Assembly: GCA_965230565.1 (NCBI GenBank)
Contig: CBDDLH010000005.1
Coordinates: forward strand, 62,001 to 126,000
Direction of reading: 5' to 3'
DNA length: 64,000 bases
Source of the DNA: BCD1 sp965230565
GTDB lineage: Bacteria > Bacteroidota > Bacteroidia > Chitinophagales > Saprospiraceae
Shown: piece by piece, positions 1-8,882 of the stretch
Numbering within the stretch: the first letter of the stretch is position 1
Layout: each line of letters begins with the position of its first letter
Position numbers and translations under genes: made by a program
The notes under the pieces: generated by a model
Databases searched by the model: none
The model's input: the letters and a program-made list of their open reading frames with translations, nothing else
Told to the model about the DNA's origin: nothing

Positions 1-706
1 CGCTGATGGTGAATTCATTGACATAGGCACGAATGCCTTTGAGTTCCACCAGGGAAATGACATTGTTTTGTCTCCTGGTCGCCAGTTTGTAGAGTTTGTT
101 AATATTTCCGCCTGTACCAATGGCCATGACATTTTTGGCCTTTTTGGGTTTGACGGTTTTTAACCATGCCTGGATATCGCTGAATGTATAAATGCGGTCT
201 GTGCGGGATAATTTTCGAACAGAACCAACCCGGAAAGACTTGCTGGCGATGAGTTTTTTATTTTCAAAAAGATTTAATTCGGTACTACCACCACCCACAT
301 CAATATGGATGTGATAATCATCGCTGAGATAGGGAATGATGGCTTTATTGAGTATCCTGGCTTCGTCTTCTCCGGAAATAATGTTAATATTTAACTGGAA
401 TTTTTTTGAGACCTGAGCGATGATTTCCATACCATTTTCAGCTTCCCTCATGGCGGAGGTGGCTACCGCGCTGTATCCCTTTACTTCATAGAGGTCAATT
501 AAAATCTTAAAAGCTTTCATGAGCTGGAAAAAACGCTTCTGTGTTGGGGGTTGGATCTTTCCTTTTTTAAAAACATCACGCCCAAGACGGAGTGGAAAAC
601 GCAGGTATTCCAGTTTTTTAAAACTAACCTTATCCTGTTCTTCATAAACATTTACGATCTGAAGTCGGATGGCGTTTGAGCCTATATCTATTGCTGCAAG
701 TTTCAT
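1..706 (-). CDS. Ppx/GppA family exopolyphosphatase, partial (C-terminus beyond left edge)
   Basis: The reverse strand reads 235 codons from an ATG at 706 and runs off the window without a stop. The N-terminus has the ASKHA phosphate-binding signature DIGSNAIRL (residues 7-15). SGEDEARIL follows at 111-119, and the second nucleotide-binding loop HIDVGGGSTEL at 134-144. This order is that of Ppx/GppA enzymes, which hydrolyse polyphosphate or the pppGpp 5'-phosphate in the cytoplasm. About 235 of the usual 300-500 residues are visible, so I cannot tell the short Bacteroidota form from longer Ppx with an HD domain. No gene shares its promoter region within 395 bases upstream. Family call is firm; polyphosphate versus pppGpp preference is not decidable here. 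Confidence 0.93.
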   Translation of the reverse strand, partial: MKLAAIDIGSNAIRLQIVNVYEEQDKVSFKKLEYLRFPLRLGRDVFKKGKIQPPTQKRFFQLMKAFKILIDLYEVKGYSAVATSAMREAENGMEIIAQVSKKFQLNINIISGEDEARILNKAIIPYLSDDYHIHIDVGGGSTELNLFENKKLIASKSFRVGSVRKLSRTDRIYTFSDIQAWLKTVKPKKAKNVMAIGTGGNINKLYKLATRRQNNVISLVELKGIRAYVNEFTIS

Positions 707-1101
707 GGATAAATTTTTCTCGCTTTAAGGTAAGGATTTGTTTTTAAATCTAAAATATGAGTTGTCTCGAGTTTTTGAAATTCAATTTTATAAAAACGTG
801 AACAAGATTTCTCCAGATTCAGAATTATTGTATAAGGATTTAATCTGGGGGCTCCTTATTTAAGGTGTTGAAAAACATTTGTTTGTGCTTTGGTTTAATA
901 TCGCCTCAAGCCGGCTGGGCTTTTCATTTTGGCATTGCCCCAAAACGAAACAAAAACTCTAGAAAATCTAAACTCCTCCGTCAAACAGCAAGATTTTCGG
1001 GCATCCGCCACCAAATTATACGTGTACGGTTTCGAAGAAATTAGGAATACTGTTCAAGGGTTTTATACAAAACTGTAATATTAATCTAGGGTGACTAATA
1101 T
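707..1101. other. Intergenic gap with a probable degenerate dispersed element
   Basis: No gene is visible in these 395 bases. Around 870-1010 the minus strand contains a fragment that translates as FVSFWGNAKMKSPAGLRRY and stops (roughly 900-957), preceded by a stretch reading like GATGCCCGAAAATCTTGC. From memory, closely similar non-coding fragments recur in other Bacteroidota genomes, so I treat it as a dispersed repeat remnant and not a gene. It lacks a start codon and a continuous frame. Confidence 0.4.
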
Positions 1102-1560
1102 TTACTCCCAAAATTTATCCGGCCAGAATTCACAATTTTCAGGAGCAGTATGGTATTGTTCAATGATAGTCAGTTGTTCGGGAGTGGCTTGCTTCTGAAT
1201 CTCATTAAACAGGACGCGTTCTTCAAATCGGATATGTTGTTTTAGTTTTTCTTCTATCTGAGTTAAAGTCTCTGTCAGGTCTGATTTTTTCTCAAAAAGT
1301 GTTTTCAATTCCTGATGTTCCGAAAGAGCCTGTTGTACGTGTGGGTTGTTTTTTGCCAGGATGGTAAAGGTGAACTTTTCCTCCAGCTCAAAATGCGGTG
1401 CCAGTTCATGTTCCCATGACCAATCCGCGTAAGCTTTTATGCGTTTCGGTTCAATATTGCGTTTGAGGCCTTCGCGAATTTTGAAACAAAGTAGCAGACC
1501 GCGATGGTGATCACGGCTTAATGGCTGTAGGGAAATATGGCGTTTTATCGGTTTGGGCAT
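1102..1560 (-). CDS. Hemerythrin-like HHE domain protein
   Basis: A 152-residue soluble protein with the pattern of a hemerythrin HHE four-helix bundle: H18/H19 in LSRDHHRG, H56 and E60 in APHFELEEKF, H82 in SEHQEL, and H109/E113 in KQHIRFEERVLF. These are the usual di-iron ligand positions. Hemerythrin-like domains bind O2, NO or iron, or act as redox sensors. No other domain is fused. Its ATG overlaps the stop of the upstream yitT-like gene as TAATG, so the two are probably translationally coupled. The family is clear; ligand and role are not. Confidence 0.85.
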   Translation of the reverse strand: MPKPIKRHISLQPLSRDHHRGLLLCFKIREGLKRNIEPKRIKAYADWSWEHELAPHFELEEKFTFTILAKNNPHVQQALSEHQELKTLFEKKSDLTETLTQIEEKLKQHIRFEERVLFNEIQKQATPEQLTIIEQYHTAPENCEFWPDKFWE

Positions 1561-2480
1561 TAGTCAATATTTTCAATTTGTTGAACAAGGTTAGGAGGTA
1601 GTGTTTTATTCTTTTTCTTTTGAAGATATCTTCTCAGAACACCTCCTTTGATATTGTTGATGTCAAATTCCATGATAAACGCATCGGGGTCAATGTCTTC
1701 GATAACCCGATGGATTTTTCTGAGATCGATACGGTTGATGACGGTGTGGATTATTTTTAGTTCGTTGTTGTGACCATTGCTGCCAAAACCTCCTTCTCCT
1801 TTGTAAATAGTCATGCCGGCACCGACTTTTTGCAGGATTTGTTTTTGAACTTCTTCCTGGTTTTTCGAAATTATGGTCAGCCCGATGAAGTCTTCAAATC
1901 CTTCTATCATGAAGTCGGTCACTTTGGCTGTCACAATAAAGGTCAAAATGGAATATAGGGCAACTTCAACAGAAAACAATAAGGCTGTAATGCCAAACAA
2001 AATTACATTGAAAACGAGAATGACTTTTCCAATACTGATGCCCAACCGGTCATTCAAAAAAACACCCAAAACCTCCGATCCGTCCATTACGGAACCATTT
2101 CGAATGGTGATGCCGATTCCCAAACCGACAAATAGGCCCCCGAAAATGGAGATGAGCAATTTATCATCGGTAATGGTCTGGAAATTCTCCAGCTGGATAA
2201 AAATGGCCAGCCCAATGATACTGATAATGGATTTGACGACAATGCGTTTGGAAACGGTAAAATAACCCAACACCAAAAAAGGAATGCTGAGCACCACCAG
2301 CAAAATGGAAATATTGATGCCAAACAGTGCATTTAATAAAATAGCAATTCCCGTAACCCCACCATCCAGAAAGCCATTGGGCAATAAAAAGGCTTTTAAG
2401 CCAATGCTGGCCAGGACAATTCCTGCTCCAATCTGAAAATACTCTGAAACTAAAGTGTAAACCTTATTTTTCATGGTCAT
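1560..2480 (-). CDS. YitT family membrane protein (DUF2179 C-terminal domain)
   Basis: A 306-residue protein with about five hydrophobic membrane segments in residues 15-190, with Gly-rich turns such as LPNGFLDGGVTGIAILL and a conserved NGSVMDGSEVLGVFL. A soluble C-terminal DUF2179 domain (about 195-285) contains KGEGGFGSNGHNNELKIIHT. This architecture is that of YitT/YvjA proteins, whose transport role is unsettled. A second in-frame ATG lies two codons inside (2474). The gene ends on TAATG shared with the hemerythrin-like gene. It begins 68 bases after the GH3 gene, so all three may be cotranscribed. Confidence 0.88.
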   Translation of the reverse strand: MTMKNKVYTLVSEYFQIGAGIVLASIGLKAFLLPNGFLDGGVTGIAILLNALFGINISILLVVLSIPFLVLGYFTVSKRIVVKSIISIIGLAIFIQLENFQTITDDKLLISIFGGLFVGLGIGITIRNGSVMDGSEVLGVFLNDRLGISIGKVILVFNVILFGITALLFSVEVALYSILTFIVTAKVTDFMIEGFEDFIGLTIISKNQEEVQKQILQKVGAGMTIYKGEGGFGSNGHNNELKIIHTVINRIDLRKIHRVIEDIDPDAFIMEFDINNIKGGVLRRYLQKKKNKTLPPNLVQQIENID

Positions 2481-2548
2481 TGGTTTTTTGTATTAAACAA
2501 CCTCATGCCATGTAAGTTTTCGGGGATTTCCCTTAATTCCAATAAAAG

Positions 2549-4708
2549 TTACTCCAGGGTTGCGCTTCCCGTAAGTTTAATGTCGGAAGAGGAAGTTCCC
2601 ACCTCAAATTGGTATGCCCCGGGATTGATCACCATCTCTTTGGACGACAAATCCCAGGAGGCCAGATCCGCTACATCGATGGATACCGTAACCAATGTCT
2701 TTTGACCGGGCGTCAACCAAACATGTTGGATGCCAACCAGTGACTTTATCGGCATCTGGAAATGTTCCTGTGGCTTTTTTACATATACCTGTACCACTTC
2801 TTCCCCTGATCTGATACTTGTATTGGTCAGGAAAAATTCGATTTCAATAGTCTCGTCCTCGACACTTCCTTTTGAAGGAAAAGACAGATCTTCATAAACA
2901 AAGTCTGAATAACTCAAACCATGTCCGAATGGGAATAAGGGGTCACCTTTGAAATACCTGTAGGTTCGGTTTCGCATATTGTAATCATCAAAGGGAGGAA
3001 GGTCTTCTGTGTTTTTGTAAAAGGTTACGGGTAATCTGCCGGAAGGGTTCATGTTCCCGTAAATCACATCAGCGATAGCGTTTCCCCCCTGTTCTCCAGG
3101 GTACCAGACGAACAAAAGGGCATCGGCCAATTCAGCGATCTCTGGTAATGCAACGGCACTTCCGCCAGTAACTATAACAACCAAGGGTTTTTCGGGCGCT
3201 ATCTTTTTTAATCTCCGTATAAATTCAATTTGATTTTCCGGAAGGCGGATATCGGTACGGTCACCGCTATCGGTAAGCATGGCATCACCCTCTTCCCCTT
3301 CCAGCATTCTCGAGTTGCCAATGGCTGCAATGGTTACATCAGATGATTGGGCGTGGTAATAACCATGATAAGTTGCTGTATTTAAAAGAGTACCCATGGC
3401 GTATTCCACCACAGTTCCTTCATCTGATTTATTGATCATGCCTTCAACCAGGGTCACCAGATTGCCCGAAAATCCATTGTAATTTCCAATCAAGACCATA
3501 TTGTCAAAAGCGGTTGGCCCGGTGACAAAAATTTTCTGAATGGTATCTGAATTCAATGGGAGAATACCTTTATCATTTTTCAATAAAACAATTGATTTGA
3601 CGGCTGCTTCCCATGCCAGTTGTCGGTGCTCTTCATTATTGAGGATATCCGGGGAAATATCGGCATATGGAGACTGATCTTCGTAATCGAGCAGGCCAAG
3701 TTTGATGCGTGAATTCAGGAGTGGTTTCAATAATTCATCAATTCTGGCTTCGCTGACATGTCCGCCCTCGACCGCTTTGTCGAGGCTTCTATAAACATTT
3801 CCGCAATTGAGATTGACTCCCGCTTCAGCAGCCATGGCAGCCGCTTCGATCTCATCTTTAGCGACTTTTTGATGAGAAATAAAATCCATCAACGCCCAGC
3901 AATCAGAGACGATATGTCCCTTGAATCCCCATTCATCCCGCAGGATGGATTGCAGCAGCATTTTATTTCCACAACAGGGTTCTGCGAAAAGCTGATTATA
4001 GGCACACATGACGGTTTCCACCTCAGCCTCCACCAGTTTTTTGAAAGCCGGAAGATAGGTCTCCCTGAAATCCACCTCATCCGGGACAGCATTGAATTCG
4101 TGTCTCGTAGCCTCCGGGCCACTGTGTACGACGAAGTGTTTGGCACAGGCAGCTGCTTTGAGATATTTGGGATGATCTCCTTGCAAACCATTCACATAGG
4201 CTACTCCTAATTTGGCCGTCAGGAAGGGGTCTTCGCCATAGGTTTCCTGTCCTCTTCCCCAACGGGGATCCCGGAATATGTTTATGTTGGGCGTCCAGAA
4301 AGAAAGCCCGGTATATTGCTGATAACTTCCGCGGGCAATGGCTGCATTGTGTTTGGCCCTGGCCTCATCGGAAATGGCCGAAGCCACCCGGTAGATCAGG
4401 TCTTCATCAAAAGTGGCCGCCAACCCGATGGCCTGTGGGAATACAGTGGCTTTACCTGCTCGTCCGATTCCATGCAAACTCTCATTCCACCAATTATAGG
4501 GAGGAATGCCCAGGCGTTCTACTCCCGGACTATTGTAGCGCATCATGGCCGTTTTTTCCTGAAGGCTCAATCTTTCAAGCAGATCATTGACACGGTCTTC
4601 GGAATCCATTTTTGGGTCTTGGAAGGGGAATGCTGGTTGAGCGAATAAGAGAGTATTGAGCAGTAAACAGATGCTAATGGTGGTGAGTTTTGGTAGGAAT
4701 AATTTCAT
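2549..4708 (-). CDS. Glycoside hydrolase family 3, beta-xylosidase/beta-glucosidase-like, secreted
   Basis: A 719-residue protein with a signal peptide (residues 1-23, ending LLFAQ). The N-terminal GH3 barrel carries NWWNESLHGIGRAG and TVFPQAIGLAATFD, wording typical of xylan 1,4-beta-xylosidase-type GH3 enzymes. The nucleophile Asp is D269 in HIVSDCWAL. The alpha/beta sandwich follows (VTGGSAVALPE, WYPGEQGGNAIADV), then a C-terminal fibronectin type III-like domain (VVQVYVKKP to the end). Length is normal for the family. It probably trims oligosaccharides in the periplasm. The DUF2141 gene lies 33 bases upstream and yitT 68 bases downstream. Exact sugar specificity cannot be read from sequence; no SusC/SusD pair is nearby. 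Confidence 0.93.
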   Translation of the reverse strand: MKLFLPKLTTISICLLLNTLLFAQPAFPFQDPKMDSEDRVNDLLERLSLQEKTAMMRYNSPGVERLGIPPYNWWNESLHGIGRAGKATVFPQAIGLAATFDEDLIYRVASAISDEARAKHNAAIARGSYQQYTGLSFWTPNINIFRDPRWGRGQETYGEDPFLTAKLGVAYVNGLQGDHPKYLKAAACAKHFVVHSGPEATRHEFNAVPDEVDFRETYLPAFKKLVEAEVETVMCAYNQLFAEPCCGNKMLLQSILRDEWGFKGHIVSDCWALMDFISHQKVAKDEIEAAAMAAEAGVNLNCGNVYRSLDKAVEGGHVSEARIDELLKPLLNSRIKLGLLDYEDQSPYADISPDILNNEEHRQLAWEAAVKSIVLLKNDKGILPLNSDTIQKIFVTGPTAFDNMVLIGNYNGFSGNLVTLVEGMINKSDEGTVVEYAMGTLLNTATYHGYYHAQSSDVTIAAIGNSRMLEGEEGDAMLTDSGDRTDIRLPENQIEFIRRLKKIAPEKPLVVIVTGGSAVALPEIAELADALLFVWYPGEQGGNAIADVIYGNMNPSGRLPVTFYKNTEDLPPFDDYNMRNRTYRYFKGDPLFPFGHGLSYSDFVYEDLSFPSKGSVEDETIEIEFFLTNTSIRSGEEVVQVYVKKPQEHFQMPIKSLVGIQHVWLTPGQKTLVTVSIDVADLASWDLSSKEMVINPGAYQFEVGTSSSDIKLTGSATLE

Positions 4709-4741
4709 CTTGAGCAGGTTTTGATTATCCCACCAAATTAT

Positions 4742-5173
4742 TCAAAATCTTCCATAGAGCATTGAAATTTTCAGTATATTTTGTTGCACCGGATCAAAAG
4801 CGGCTTTTTCAAACCGGGGGACTCTGATTCGGGGTTTTACATTATTGGAAAAGCCATATCCTTCAACGGGGAAACCCAGTAGGTTTTTGTTACAGATACC
4901 ATCATCGTTGAGGTCGTGGAAGAGCGCTATGGCATATTTCCCGGGGGGCAAATTATTTATGGTGACAGATAGTGTTTTGGCGAAAACCGGCACTCTGACT
5001 ACATGGAATTCCTTTCCTTCTTTTGGAAAACTTTCTTCCGAATTATAAAGAGCCAGTTGTACAGAACCCTGAGGCGGGTTAATATCCGTTATTTGAACGG
5101 TAAGACTGATGACATCCTGGGCTAAAATTGTGGATGTGAACAGACAACAGCAAATGAATAATAACGACTTCAT
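4742..5173 (-). CDS. DUF2141 domain secreted protein
   Basis: A 143-residue protein with a clear signal peptide (MKSLLFICCCLFTSTILAQ). The mature part is a single small beta domain with the DUF2141 landmarks SVQLALYNSEESFP, LPPGKYAIALFHDLNDDG and GFPVEGYGFSNN. Such proteins are common in Bacteroidota and Proteobacteria. They are exported, and their function is unknown. The gene is first in a likely run with the GH3 gene 33 bases downstream. A hairpin (5263-5293) upstream separates it from the transpeptidase gene. Confidence 0.85.
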   Translation of the reverse strand: MKSLLFICCCLFTSTILAQDVISLTVQITDINPPQGSVQLALYNSEESFPKEGKEFHVVRVPVFAKTLSVTINNLPPGKYAIALFHDLNDDGICNKNLLGFPVEGYGFSNNVKPRIRVPRFEKAAFDPVQQNILKISMLYGRF

Positions 5174-5262
5174 GCAGGAGCTTTTTTCCGGTTTTCAATT
5201 AAGGATAAAAGCTGGTTTTTTACTCGTTTTGTTTGTGAGATACTTTTTAGGCGGAAGAGAAA

Positions 5263-5293
5263 TAAGTGGAGCTACCGAAGGAGGCTCCACTTA
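5263..5293 (-). terminator. Hairpin between transpeptidase and DUF2141 genes, terminator-like
   Basis: The 10-bp perfect arms TAAGTGGAGC (5263-5272) and GCTCCACTTA (5284-5293) flank an 11-base loop. On the minus strand the stem is followed by a weakly T-rich TTTCTC run. It lies in the gap between two minus-strand genes, where a terminator for the transpeptidase gene would be expected. The U-tract is poor, so an RNA-stability stem is also possible. Confidence 0.45.
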
Positions 5294-5418
5294 AAATACT
5301 ACTTTTTTGCTTTAAATTCAATGACATCAAAGTTCGCATTGAATTATTCACGTCATAAAGAATATGTTTGACCCAATATGGTTGTATTTGGTTCAGGATT
5401 TTGCAGAAAACAAAAGGA

Positions 5419-6126
5419 TTAATAACCCTTTAGCGCCTGCGAAATGCTATGGTATAATTCATCTTCCCAATTGACTTTGGCGATTTCCGGTCTCGTTGGG
5501 TTTACCCTAAAATCGTGTGGGCTAATAATGACTTCAATTGGGGCAGGATGGATATGACTTATTAAAACAAATACTTCTTCGATGCCCTGATCACCAATGG
5601 GAACACAGCCAATCGTTTTGTTTTTCCCATGGATGAAAATGTCTCCACCCAGGTTTGTCCGGCCATCATTTTTGGCCATTTGCCGGTCAAAATCATTAGG
5701 GTAATTGACCTTTGCCGAAAGATGATACGAACTGTTTGGGTTCAGGTATTCGATCTGGTAAATGCCTTCGGGTACCTGGCGGTCTCCTTCTTTTAGCTTG
5801 GGTCCTGGTTTTCCACTAAAAGCTGTGAATGGATAGGTTTTGATCAATACAGGATTATCTTCTTTTTGACCATATAATTCCAGTTTGCGTTCTTCTTTGA
5901 AAATCAGGATGGAAATATTTTTGGGGAACCCAAAAAAACCGGCCTGCTCAAGATCGTCATTAAGTCTTGCCAAAACCAGGGAGTCAAATTTAGATTGGAT
6001 GGATTTAACGGTCTCTCTGCCATTGGGCCTTGGATAGCCATCAATACTGTTAGTATTGGAACGAGTGAAAAAATAGGCAGCACCGGCTATTGCTGACAGG
6101 AATAAAAAAGATAGAAACAGTTTCAT
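5419..6126 (-). CDS. L,D-transpeptidase family protein, YafK/DpaA-like
   Basis: A 235-residue protein with an N-terminal membrane anchor or signal segment (residues 1-21). It has a YkuD-type catalytic core with the short-spaced motif IFIHGKNKTIGCVPIG, giving H166 and the nucleophile C174. The eight-residue spacing and the GC(x)3G ending resemble the YafK/DpaA branch, some members of which cut peptidoglycan-protein links instead of forming crosslinks. The preceding GDRQVPEGIYQIEYLNPNS is the usual substrate-groove strand. It acts in the periplasm on murein. Its ATG sits three bases after a strong 15-bp hairpin (see 6130-6164), an odd arrangement for initiation. Transpeptidase versus hydrolase is not decidable. 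Confidence 0.88.
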   Translation of the reverse strand: MKLFLSFLFLSAIAGAAYFFTRSNTNSIDGYPRPNGRETVKSIQSKFDSLVLARLNDDLEQAGFFGFPKNISILIFKEERKLELYGQKEDNPVLIKTYPFTAFSGKPGPKLKEGDRQVPEGIYQIEYLNPNSSYHLSAKVNYPNDFDRQMAKNDGRTNLGGDIFIHGKNKTIGCVPIGDQGIEEVFVLISHIHPAPIEVIISPHDFRVNPTRPEIAKVNWEDELYHSISQALKGY

Positions 6127-6129
6127 AAA

Positions 6130-6164
6130 AATGCCGGATTCAACATTTGGTTGAACCCGGCATT
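6130..6164 (-). terminator. 15-bp hairpin directly in front of the transpeptidase start codon
   Basis: The arms AATGCCGGATTCAAC (6130-6144) and GTTGAACCCGGCATT (6150-6164) pair along their whole length in minus-strand RNA with one G-U pair and a 5-base loop. They are followed by UUUAUG, where AUG is the transpeptidase start. It lies 28 bases after the stop of the upstream T9SS gene, so it may end that transcript. It also occupies the translation initiation region of the next gene, so it may be a regulatory stem. Confidence 0.6.
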
Positions 6165-6192
6165 AATATAGTCTTTTGCTTACCGAATGATC

Positions 6193-7452
6193 CTAATTAT
6201 CGGCTATTTTAACAAAGCTTTTTGAAATGGTCCCCTCAGGATAAATGAGTTCCAAAATGTACCTTCCGGTTTCTAAAAAGGAAACGTCCAGCCTCTCTTC
6301 AAAAGCTTGCTCAACAATTTTCTGACCATTAAGCGTGTAAACGGTCATTTGTTCGGGCGGATCGTTGTCCGTTTGTATGGACAAATGGTCTGTTGCTGGA
6401 ACCGGATAAATTTTGATGAGCTCCCCTAAAGATATTTGATCTGTACCGGTTATGATTTCCTGTTCCATACCATAAGTTATTTCAGGTGAAATACCAGCCG
6501 GACAAATACCTACAAATTCAATAATGTTGGGTGATCCAAAGGAAGCAAAAAAGGGCCTTAGTACATCAAAGTCCATTTGTTGCAGGTTCAGGGTATCTGC
6601 ATTAAATCCGCCGGAACTGAAATTTTCGAATTTGGTAAAATTTAACTTTTGATTATCGTCAATGAAGGCGGAAACAGCAATGAGATTCAAATCATATCGG
6701 GACACCTGAACAAACGGATAATCGATTCCCGGATTTGAACCGCCGCTAAGGGTGTCGTGCATCAGGGCGATAATGTCGAGCGTATCATAAGTCGTAAGGC
6801 CGGAATCATATCGTAATCCTATACGTTTGATATCGGCCGTATCCGCGACACCATAAACCTGAGAATTACTGGCATTGCTGGAAAAGTGAAAGGTTACCGG
6901 ATCTGTGAAACCGATTTTTGGTGCCACATATTTGAAAATTCCGCCGTTACCATAACTTCCGGTAAATTGCATCTGACCATTGCTTTCTTCCCAAAGGTCG
7001 TATTCGCCGATGGCCTCCCATTTGCTTTCATTAATAACACCATCTTCAAAATCATCAAAGAAGTCAAAAGTAGCTGATCCGTTCATTTGGTTTTCAGCAT
7101 TGGCAGGGCCTCCGTAATAAATTTGTAACTCAAATCCTCCTGAAGGTATTTCCGGAACTTTAACATAAAGTACGTTCATGGCCCTTTCATCAACTCCCTG
7201 AGCAAAAAAGGGCAGTTCTGTACAATCACTATCAGCGATTCTCAGGTCAGCACCGTCTGCCTGGAGTTTTCCTTCATCCACGAGTACTTTGGTATTGAAA
7301 GGAATGGCTACTGTTGATGATTCAATGGAGGAGGTTCCCGTCGGGGGAGTTAAGGTAATGGTTTGGAAATAGTTGAAGTTTTCGAAGCAGCTTTGTGCAG
7401 CCAGCGGTAAACTGAGCAAGGCGATCATTAGGGTGAGTAAGTGTTTGTTCAT
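6193..7452 (-). CDS. DUF2341 domain protein with T9SS C-terminal sorting domain
   Basis: A 419-residue exported protein. The signal peptide ends at LPLAAQS (residues 1-20). Residues 35-125 match the DUF2341 pattern (RIADSDCTELPFFAQG, LQIYYGGPANAENQ). A concanavalin-like segment follows, beginning FDFFDDFEDGVINESKWE. The final 80 residues form a type A T9SS sorting domain (IKIYPVPATDHLSIQ, LNGQKIVEQ, LETGRYILEL, ending SFVKIADN). Such proteins are surface-attached or released and may bind carbohydrate; no catalytic residues are evident. It stands alone between gaps of 66 and 101 bases, with a hairpin downstream. Confidence 0.85.
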   Translation of the reverse strand: MNKHLLTLMIALLSLPLAAQSCFENFNYFQTITLTPPTGTSSIESSTVAIPFNTKVLVDEGKLQADGADLRIADSDCTELPFFAQGVDERAMNVLYVKVPEIPSGGFELQIYYGGPANAENQMNGSATFDFFDDFEDGVINESKWEAIGEYDLWEESNGQMQFTGSYGNGGIFKYVAPKIGFTDPVTFHFSSNASNSQVYGVADTADIKRIGLRYDSGLTTYDTLDIIALMHDTLSGGSNPGIDYPFVQVSRYDLNLIAVSAFIDDNQKLNFTKFENFSSGGFNADTLNLQQMDFDVLRPFFASFGSPNIIEFVGICPAGISPEITYGMEQEIITGTDQISLGELIKIYPVPATDHLSIQTDNDPPEQMTVYTLNGQKIVEQAFEERLDVSFLETGRYILELIYPEGTISKSFVKIADN

Positions 7453-7553
7453 CTTTTTGAGAACAAAATTACCATGACCTTAAATTTGTAACCTCACCCA
7501 TTGGGGTGATTTTATCTGGAATAATAAATCAAAGTTATTTAGTTGGAACATTC

Positions 7554-8795
7554 TTACCTGGCAAAACTCCGCTTGGATCTACTTTCCAGAATCCTGCCAT
7601 TGACTGTTTTGGAAATGATGGTATGTAGTGGCAACTTTGTAGCCTTTGTATCAGCTGTAGGAAAATTTGCCAGGTAATAATCAGGAATTTCAGGAAACTC
7701 AAACTTAACCTTCTTTTTTAAGTCTCCTGATATTGTCCATTTTGACTCGATGGAGTGTAATAATATCTCATAGGCTTCTTTTGATTCAAAATGTACTTCC
7801 CGGTAAGTTATTTTGAACTTTAAATCATTGTTTTGGGCTGTTAAGTCAAAGCCGGTACTATTTATTTTATCAAAATTTACATCAAATTTTTCATAGGGGA
7901 AAGGTTGTATTTCCGGGATGGAATCACTCATGAATAATTGGTAATAGGAATTTGAGGAGGTGTATTTAGACCTCTCCGAATGCTGTAGGGCTAATTCAAA
8001 ATCGTACAAAAAAATATTTTCAGGTATTAAGATTTCCAATTCTTCGATATGGTCTTCAATTCTTTCATGGAAGAGAAAGCATTTTTTTTGAGTGTCTTCA
8101 TTGGTAGCAGATAATAAAATGTGCCGATTCTCAATGTTGGGTAGGGGAACGGTCTTGGCTACAAGATCATCTTTCAGATCCACCCAATCAAAAGTCATTC
8201 GATCTTCAATTTTCTCTTCAGGAATATATATGTATTTTAACTTTCCTGTACTGGTGTTTGTCAGGGTAAGGAAGATGTCATGTCCTCCAGAGTAATGTCG
8301 ACTCAAGTGAAGGGCATCCTTCCACCTGCCTTTTGCCGATTCATGGCTACATTGGTCGCCAGACCAGTTTACTTCTTTTACCTTCCTCGCGTTTTTAATG
8401 ATTATTTCTACTTTTCTCTTGTTAGGTTCACACATGGGAGGGGGAATAAAATCTGCATGATTGTCAATTATCAGTGTTGAATCTATGTTCAGGTATGTAC
8501 AGGCTCTGTAATATCGTTTTGGAGGAGAAAACTTCTGTGAAACATATTCATTATAAATCGTCAGGTCGTATTGTTTCTCCTCGAGATCTTTTTGGAAGGT
8601 CAGGTAAGCATCTCCGATGATTTCTGATCCAAGCAACACATTTTCATAACGGATCATGCCATCCTGATCTGTAATTAAGATCAAAGACCGGTCGATATGT
8701 TTGAAAATGCTGGTATCTATCTCTATTTGAATTTGTTGACCAAAAGCGATTGAAATAACGCAGGTGAGCAGGAATAGGCTGGAGAGTCGTTTCAT
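7554..8795 (-). CDS. Secreted protein of unknown function
   Basis: A 413-residue protein with a good signal peptide (MKRLSSLFLLTCVISIAFGQ). I recognise no family. The mature part is beta-rich and charged, with few cysteines. It has no T9SS tail and ends in a basic stretch (SRSKRSFAR), so a periplasmic location is likeliest. The central segment PPPMCEPNKRKVEIIIKNAR and the WSGDQCSHESAKGRWKDALH region look structured but match nothing I can name. It is flanked by gaps of about 90-100 bases and is probably transcribed alone. Confidence 0.7.
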   Translation of the reverse strand: MKRLSSLFLLTCVISIAFGQQIQIEIDTSIFKHIDRSLILITDQDGMIRYENVLLGSEIIGDAYLTFQKDLEEKQYDLTIYNEYVSQKFSPPKRYYRACTYLNIDSTLIIDNHADFIPPPMCEPNKRKVEIIIKNARKVKEVNWSGDQCSHESAKGRWKDALHLSRHYSGGHDIFLTLTNTSTGKLKYIYIPEEKIEDRMTFDWVDLKDDLVAKTVPLPNIENRHILLSATNEDTQKKCFLFHERIEDHIEELEILIPENIFLYDFELALQHSERSKYTSSNSYYQLFMSDSIPEIQPFPYEKFDVNFDKINSTGFDLTAQNNDLKFKITYREVHFESKEAYEILLHSIESKWTISGDLKKKVKFEFPEIPDYYLANFPTADTKATKLPLHTIISKTVNGRILESRSKRSFAR

Positions 8796-8882
8796 TATTG
8801 AAAATTTGGAGTAATTGGATTTTCAAATATACACGAAAAACCCGAAACCAGCCTGGTAGGCAAATGCCGGGTAGTTGGAATC

